From the NCBI GenBank assembly GCA_016712035.1, contig JADJRT010000020.1:1-61476 (forward strand): a stretch of 61,476 bases of DNA, given 5' to 3'. A program made the position numbers and the translations under genes. How positions within the stretch are numbered: position 1 is the stretch's first letter; each line of letters begins with the position of its first letter. Shown here piece after piece: positions 56,431-61,476 of this stretch. The notes beneath the pieces are model-generated. The model was not told the origin of the DNA, did not search any database, and saw only the letters and a program-made list of their open reading frames with translations. Origin of the DNA: Flammeovirgaceae bacterium. GTDB taxonomy: Bacteria > Bacteroidota > Bacteroidia > Cytophagales > Cyclobacteriaceae.

Positions 56431-57934
56431 ATGAAATCCCTAGCTTATCTTTTACTGTTGGTCTCTACTTCACTGTTTGCTCAAAAAGAAATTAATACCG
56501 AACAAATTTCAGAGAAGAACGCGATACAATCTTTTAAAGAATTTTACGAGATGCTAAGCCTGGCAAATGACGCCCATTTTCCTGCAGATATCGAGAAAAA
56601 TATTCAATGGTGCGAAAGTGCTTTCACCAAGCGGGGCCTTACCACTTTACGATTGGAAACGCCACGGTTCCTCTATTATTAGCCGAAAGGAAAGTAAAAA
56701 AGCAAAGAAAACAGTTTTGATCTATTTACAGATTGATGGCCAGCCGGTAAACCCGGCACAATGGAATCAGGAAAGTCCCTGGATTCCTACCTTAAAAGAA
56801 AAAGATTCTGAGGGTTTATGGAAGACCATTCCGTATGAGAGATTATATGAAGGATATAATCCGGATTGGCGAATTTTTGCGCGCTCGACTTCTGATGCCA
56901 AAGGGCCGGCCATGGCATTCCTCGCTTCGTTGGATGCTTTAAAAGAATTGAAGGCCGAACCAAATTATAACATTAAAGTTATTATGGATTTCGAGGAAGA
57001 ATTAGGGTCTCCGAATCTTCCAGCTGCGGTGGCCAAATATAAAAACGAACTCGCTGCCGATATGCTGATTATTTATGATGGCCCGCGGCATGTAAGCAAT
57101 CAACCGACTTTAAGTTTTGGAGCCCGTGGCATTTGCGAAATCACCCTTACTACATTCGGTCCTCGCGTGCCGGTACATAGCGGCAACTATGGAAATTATA
57201 CACCTAACCCTGCGCTGCGTCTATCAAAATTATTGGGCGGCATGAAAGATGATAATGGTGCGGTGACAATTCCTGGTTTTTATGATGGTGTAGTGCTGAC
57301 GGATGAAGAGAAGCAAATTCTAAAGCAGGTTCCGGATGATGAGAATGAAATCAAAAAGTTTCTAGGTATTGCCGCACCGGATCAGGTGGGGACTAATTTT
57401 CAAGAGTCTTTGCAATACCCGAGTCTGAACATACGCGGCCTCGATGCACTGTTTATAGGCAAGGAAGCCCGCACATTAATTCCAGCAACGGCTACAGCTG
57501 AAATTGATATCCGGTTAGTACCCAGTAGCGATCCCGAAAGGTTGATTGGTCTTGTGAAGAAATATATTCAAGATCAGGGATATTACCTTGTAGATAATGA
57601 ACCAACAGAAGCAGAGCGGATGAAGTATCCAAAAATCGCTGCATTCCAATCGAGTATTTCGTATGGGGCCTTTCAAACGCCTTTCAACTCCGAAACGGGT
57701 ATCTGGTTAAGTAAAGCCATGCAAAAAGCCTTCGGAAAAGAACCCATTAAAGTTCGTACGGCTGGGGGCTCAATTCCTATTTCGCCATTTGTTATTACGC
57801 TTGGCATTCCAGCCGTGGCTGTTCCTACTGTTAATGCCGATAACAATCAACATGCAGAAAATGAAAATATCCGCGTAGGCAATTATGTAGAGGCAGTAAA
57901 AACGTTTTTAGCAATTTTAACAGAGAAACTATAG
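56431..57934 (+). CDS. Secreted M20/M25/M40-family hydrolase, frameshifted
   Basis: About 500 residues. Signal MKSLAYLLLLVSTSLFAQ from 56431. The frame breaks twice, near 56660 and in an A-run near 56700; the joined reading passes through TVPLLLAERK. The dipeptidase-like core has VLIYLQIDGQPVNPAQW where most M20 enzymes have a GHxD motif, so the metal His is replaced by Gln while the Asp is kept. It is followed by FARSTSDAKGPAMAF, MDFEEELGSPNL (catalytic and metal Glu), DIRLVPSSDPE and the final HAENENIRVGNY His. It is therefore either one-metal or a changed-chemistry M20 member. Confidence 0.75.
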
Positions 57935-58021
57935 TTGTTCTTGCCTGCTATTTCAAAATAAAACTTAAAAAAGTCAGCGACCGGTAACCAGAATCCGGCA
58001 ACTGATTTTATCTTGCACCCA

Positions 58022-59712
58022 ATGGAAAATTTTGTTGTTTCAGCGCGTAAATACCGGCCCCTTGGGTTTGATGAAGTAGTTGGGCAAGAGCACATTACTA
58101 CAACGCTGAAAAACGCCATCGATACTAATAAACTTGCTCAGGCGCTACTTTTTTGTGGTCCGCGGGGTGTTGGTAAAACTACTTGTGCGCGTATTGTCGC
58201 CCGTATGATCAATGGATTTGAAGAGAAGGCTGAAGTTAATTCATTGAATATTTTTGAATTAGATGCGGCATCCAATAACTCGGTGGAAGATATTCGTAAT
58301 CTGATTGATCAGGTTCGGTACCCACCCCAGTTCGGCAAATTCAAAGTCTATATTATAGACGAGGTCCATATGCTTTCCAATTCAGCGTTCAATGCTTTTT
58401 TGAAGACGCTGGAAGAGCCACCCTCCTACGCGATTTTTATTTTAGCAACAACGGAAAAACATAAAGTAATCCCTACCATTCTTTCCCGCTGTCAGATTTT
58501 TGATTTCAATAGAATTCAAGTTTCAGATATTTCGCGGCAACTTAAAAAGGTAGCGGATAGAGAAAAAATTAAAGTAGAAGAAGAAGCGTTGCACTTAATT
58601 GCTCAAAAAGCAGATGGTGCTTTGCGCGATGGCCTTTCTATTTTTGATCTGATGGTTACTTTCTCTTCTGGCAAGGCAGTGACTTTTAAGGATGTTCTGA
58701 ACAACCTGCACATTTTAGATTATGATTACTACTTCCAGGTAGTGGATGGACTGTTGGCAGAGAATCACACACAGCCTCTACTTTTACTAGATGAAATTTT
58801 GAGAAAGGGATTTGATGGCCATAATTTTATTGTTGGCTTAAGTGAACATCTGCGCAATTTGTTAGTATCACAAGATGCGCGAACTATACAATTGATGGAA
58901 GTTCCCGAAGCAACTAAGCAAAAATATCTCGATCAATCCGGTGCCACGGCTCCATCGCTTTTGTTGTCGTGGTTAAGCATTGCCAATCAATGCGATATCA
59001 ACTACAAGAGCAGTAAAAACCAGCGATTGCTTGTCGAATTGGCGCTTATGAAAATGGCGCATGTGCAATCTGTGTTTAAAGGTAATGGAGCCGCCCCTAC
59101 ACAGGAAGGCTTAAAAAAAAAAGTAAATTAGAAACCCAACCCGCACCCGAAGAAGATTCGCCTCTTTCTGCAATAAAAAAAGAACCCGAGTATCAGGAGC
59201 CAGTCAAATCTAAAATTGTTGAAAGTATTCCGGTTAAAGAAGTAGCCGGCCCAAGACAACGATTAATCTGGGTACAATCTTAAAGGGTCCTCCTAAAGAA
59301 GAAAAAAAAAAAAAGTGACACAAAAAAACGGAACGCACACTGCTAAAGAAGATCTTCCTATTAATGAAAATCAATTACGTACGGCCTGGCACAATTTTGC
59401 GGAATCTAAAAAACATCAGATGGCAGAGTACCATCTTTTAACCCAGCCCTTCACTTTTAAAAACAATATCATTAGCCTCGCGCTTACCAATGCCATAGAA
59501 GAACCTATTCTTGTCTCGATAAAACTGGAGCTATTAACCTACTTACGTGAAATGCTAGGCAATAATGGTCTTCAGCTTGAAGGCATTATGGCCGAGCAGG
59601 ATAACTCAAAGCGCGTAGCCTACACCAATAAAGAAAATTTGAACATCTGATGGAAAAGAATCCTTTGCTCAAAGATTTGAAGGATAAATTTGGGCTGGAT
59701 CCTGATTATTAA
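58022..59712 (+). CDS. dnaX: DNA polymerase III subunit gamma/tau, C-terminal part frameshifted
   Basis: Clamp-loader ATPase. 0-frame from ATG 58022 to UAG at 59129-59131 gives 369 residues: Walker A GPRGVGKTTCAR, Walker B VYIIDEVHML, sensor 1 ILATTEKHKVIPTILSRCQI and the DnaX signature NAFLKTLEEPP. The four-Cys zinc module normally between Walker A and the NSLNIFELDAASNN segment is absent (MINGFEEKAEV instead). The stop follows an A10 run (59113-59122). In the -1 frame the protein continues as SKLETQPAPEEDSPLS, with further breaks near 59250, at an A13 run (59302-59314) and near 59640, ending in EKNPLLKDLKDKFGLDPDY. This end is the usual Bacteroidota tau terminus. Confidence 0.88.
59113..59122 (+). 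other. A10 run at the gamma/tau junction of dnaX (possible slippery site)
   Basis: Ten adenines followed by GTAAATTAG. The 0-frame terminates at the UAG, and the -1 frame stays open into the tau region. Such A-runs support ribosomal -1 frameshifting or transcriptional slippage in dnaX of other bacteria. The same signature would result from one missing A in the sequence. Confidence 0.4.
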
Positions 59713-59729
59713 ACGAAGATCGTGGCTCA

Positions 59730-59747
59730 TCCCGATAACTATCGGGA
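59730..59747. terminator. Bidirectional terminator hairpin between dnaX and the acyltransferase
   Basis: TCCCGATA (59730-59737) and TATCGGGA (59740-59747) are perfect inverted copies, extended by GTGG and CCAC further out. It lies between convergent genes. Confidence 0.55.
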
Positions 59748-59779
59748 GCTTTGACCACAGGTTTTTGAAACTGCCCTCA

Positions 59780-60890
59780 TTAAACCTTCACATAGATTTT
59801 CTTTTTATCCATTACGTACCCTACTGCCCAGCAGATTAGGATAATCCACAGCGCAAAAAGTACAGAGCCATTATAATCTCCAGCCCACGATTTAAAGAAG
59901 TTTTGGTAGATCCAACTATGCAGCGAATCTTCGCCAACCCGAAATGTGAATAACAAAGTGATAAACACCTCCGAAAGCAAATAAATAAACAACGTGTTCT
60001 TGCCAAACACTTCAAAAAAAGGAAGTCCACTTATTTTCGCTGAGCGATTTCAATAATGAAAACCAAAACTGATAAAATGATTAGATCCAGGCCAACGGTA
60101 TGGAGCACGTACGTACTTGTCCATAATTTTTTATTGATAGGGAAAAGTAAATCCCACCAGGCAGCCATTAACAAAAGTGCAGCACCAATCATCATCAGTT
60201 TGGCGATCGTTTCATAATTCTTACCTCCTCGCTGCAGAAACAGGCCAGCCGCATAACCCGCAATTACATTTACGATGGCGGGCAGTGTACTTAACAAACC
60301 TTCCGGATCGAAAGCAATTCCTTCACCATGATACATATGACTTTCACCAATCAACCACGCGTCAAGCTTCAATACGGCATTTCCTTCCAGGGATAAATCG
60401 CCAAAGGCTACTAACAGAACCCGATAAAGAACCAAGGCGAGTAAACTGAAAATTAAGGCGCCTTGAATTTTAAATAATAATAATCACTAACGAGCGAACA
60501 GATAACATAAGGCAATGCGTTGTAGCACACCAAAAATCCGAGTTTCACTTATTGGTTTTAAAAACCACCCTCCGCTTGCGTCTACATCAAAAAATGGAAA
60601 CCAGTACATGAGATAGCCAAGGAAAAATATAATGAACGTACGTTTGAAAACTTTCTTCAAAAATTGTCCTTCCCCTTGCGCTTCATATTTAGCTTGGCTG
60701 AAACTCATGGCATTGCCAACAACAAAAAGAAAGGTTGGGAAGACTAGATCCGTTAAAGTGAAACCATGCCAATCAGCGTGAAGCAAGGGTGAATAGGTTA
60801 TTAGAGCTACCAAGCGGGTTCACCAAAATCATCAGCGCCGCCAACCCCAAAGGGTATCGAGGGATAAAAACCTCGACCTTTTAAGTCTTG
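59780..60890 (-). pseudogene. NagX-like / DUF5009 acyltransferase-type membrane protein, frameshifted
   Basis: About 370-codon membrane protein related to heparan-alpha-glucosaminide N-acetyltransferase. N-terminal region LSLDTL near 60855, then LHADWHGFTLTDLVFPTFLF, FKRTFIIFFLGYLMYWFPFF and RIFGVLQRIALCYLFA; the middle part has GEGIAFDPEGLLSTLPAIVN and LQRGGKNYETIAKLMMIGAA; the C-terminal part has WTSTYVLHTVGLDLIILSVL and KNTLFIYLLSEVFITLLF. At least four frame breaks (near 60830, 60790, 60480 and 60025) divide it. It is a probable inner-membrane acetyl-group transferase on amino-sugars, by family. The breaks lie in the error-rich right end of the window. Confidence 0.65.
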
Positions 60891-61008
60891 CAGCTAAAAG
60901 TTGAAATTCATTTCAATATAGGTCAAAAGCTAGCTTTACGTTATTTAGAGATTATTATAAATAACTAGGATTATTAATCCACACACTCATATTTGCCGAT
61001 TATTAATA

Positions 61009-61350
61009 ATGATTCTAAATAATCTATGGAAAGAAGTTTATCATCATTAACTATATCACTTGCGAACCACGGACTATCGCCAAGATTCGAGGAGTTGTTT
61101 GCCAACCGTGCCCATGCAATCGACCGGATGCCCGGTTCACGTCGATATGCAGGTTTTAAGACCAAATGGAAGGGACTACTTGATTGTCAGTCATTGGTCT
61201 TCGGAAGAGGCCTTTAAAAACTGGACCAGTTCACCTGAATTTTTGGAAGGCCATAAGCGGGGCTTTGAAGATAATAAAAGGCGAAAGCGGAAGGAACCAA
61301 GCCTCCTATGACCTCCCACGTTCAAAACCTATAAAGTCATTTCAAATTAG
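61009..61350 (+). pseudogene. Antibiotic-biosynthesis-monooxygenase (HmoA-like) domain protein, frameshifted
   Basis: Small ABM-domain protein of about 110 residues read across frames: FEELFANRAHAIDRMPG, then VDMQVLRPNGRDYLIVSHWS and SEEAFKNWTSSPEFLEGHKR, then AEGTKPPMTSHVQ and TYKVISN with a stop at 61348-61350. This pattern fits haem-degrading monooxygenases of the HmoA/IsdG type or cofactor-free monooxygenases. Three or four frame breaks, near 61135, 61275 and 61330 and possibly at the N-terminus, interrupt it. The start is uncertain. Confidence 0.6.
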
Positions 61351-61373
61351 AGACCCCTCAATAAAATCAACCC

Positions 61374-61476
61374 ATGAAAATTACTTCAAGTTTTTAAAAA
61401 GCTTTCCCTTCTAAAGGGATTTTAGTAGTACTTATTAACACGCAATTTTCTTGCAAACCGAAAAGTACCCATAGCT
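61374..61476 (+). pseudogene. 5' end of a lipoprotein gene, frameshifted and cut by the window edge
   Basis: From the ATG at 61374 the reading MKITSSF followed, after one-base shifts, by GILVVLINTQFSCKPKSTH looks like a lipoprotein signal with the lipidated Cys in FSC. The A/T-rich runs around 61395 break the frame. The rest of the gene lies outside the window, so no product can be named. Confidence 0.35.

Noticed and set aside
59281..59330. Second programmed frameshift in dnaX at the A13 run
   Set aside because: Two further frame changes near 59250 and 59640 in the same gene, the latter at a short T-run, look like base-calling errors, so this run alone is not evidence of recoding.
1..61476. 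CRISPR arrays, rRNA and tRNA genes
   Set aside because: No regularly spaced repeats or recognisable RNA gene sequence were seen on either strand; a covariance-model search was not possible.

Overview
The window looks like a chromosomal contig from a member of the Bacteroidota, most likely order Cytophagales. This rests on gene content: a carboxypeptidase-regulatory-domain TonB receptor, DUF2911, fasciclin lipoprotein and SPOR-OmpA proteins, a short KdpD, and BNR-repeat secreted proteins. It is also supported by the scarcity of Shine-Dalgarno sequences and by several -7 boxes of the TAnnTTTG type. No rRNA, tRNA, CRISPR array, integrase or transposase was recognised.

Layout. 1-10.6 kb (minus strand): a Kdp high-affinity K+ uptake locus. 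It runs NtrC-type response regulator, small membrane proteins including KdpF, kdpA, kdpB, kdpC, an outer-membrane porin, a short KdpD, and a HAMP-PAS histidine kinase. Almost every gene here is broken by small indels although overall gene lengths are normal. The extreme left edge carries about 48 bp that matches the 3' part of ahcY. 10.9-15.9 kb: intact ahcY, a DsbA/FrnE oxidoreductase, a sialidase-like secreted protein, an SGNH hydrolase and a fasciclin lipoprotein. 16-23.4 kb: an APC permease, an M28 peptidase, a TonB-dependent receptor behind a DtxR/MntR-like operator, and a Fic protein whose start codon lies inside one of two palindromes. 23.4-30 kb (minus): a secreted Cys-containing protein with an ABC permease and ATPase, a 1088-residue BNR protein, and birA. 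30-39.7 kb (plus): rsfS, ftsH, lpxH, an NtrC/NtrY-like two-component pair, acpP, a YopX-domain gene (minus), a lipid kinase and a DUF2911-TPR protein. 39.8-48.6 kb: mostly housekeeping genes (ilvE, tadA, aspS), GNATs, DinB, a PPOX-type protein and a TPR lipoprotein. 48.7-51.9 kb (minus): bestrophin, SPOR-OmpA and GT2. 52-61.5 kb: an MG2/TonB-plug fusion protein, an NTF2-like protein, a paraoxonase-like protein, an M20 hydrolase, dnaX, a NagX-like acyltransferase, an ABM monooxygenase and the start of a lipoprotein gene.

Frame breaks are concentrated at both ends of the window (roughly 30 in the first 10.6 kb, about a dozen in the last 3.4 kb) and sparse between. Many sit in homopolymers. Under-polished contig ends are the simplest explanation, although the left block stops sharply at the kdp/ahcY boundary. 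Where I call a gene frameshifted, I joined the fragments by reading the same family across frames.

The most interesting items are: the ahcY fragment flanking the kdp locus; a set of membrane mini-genes in the kdp leader; twin palindromes around the Fic gene; the metal-type operator in front of the TonB receptor; a barrel-less TonB plug fused to macroglobulin-like modules; and a dnaX that lacks the zinc module and carries long A-runs at the expected gamma/tau junction.
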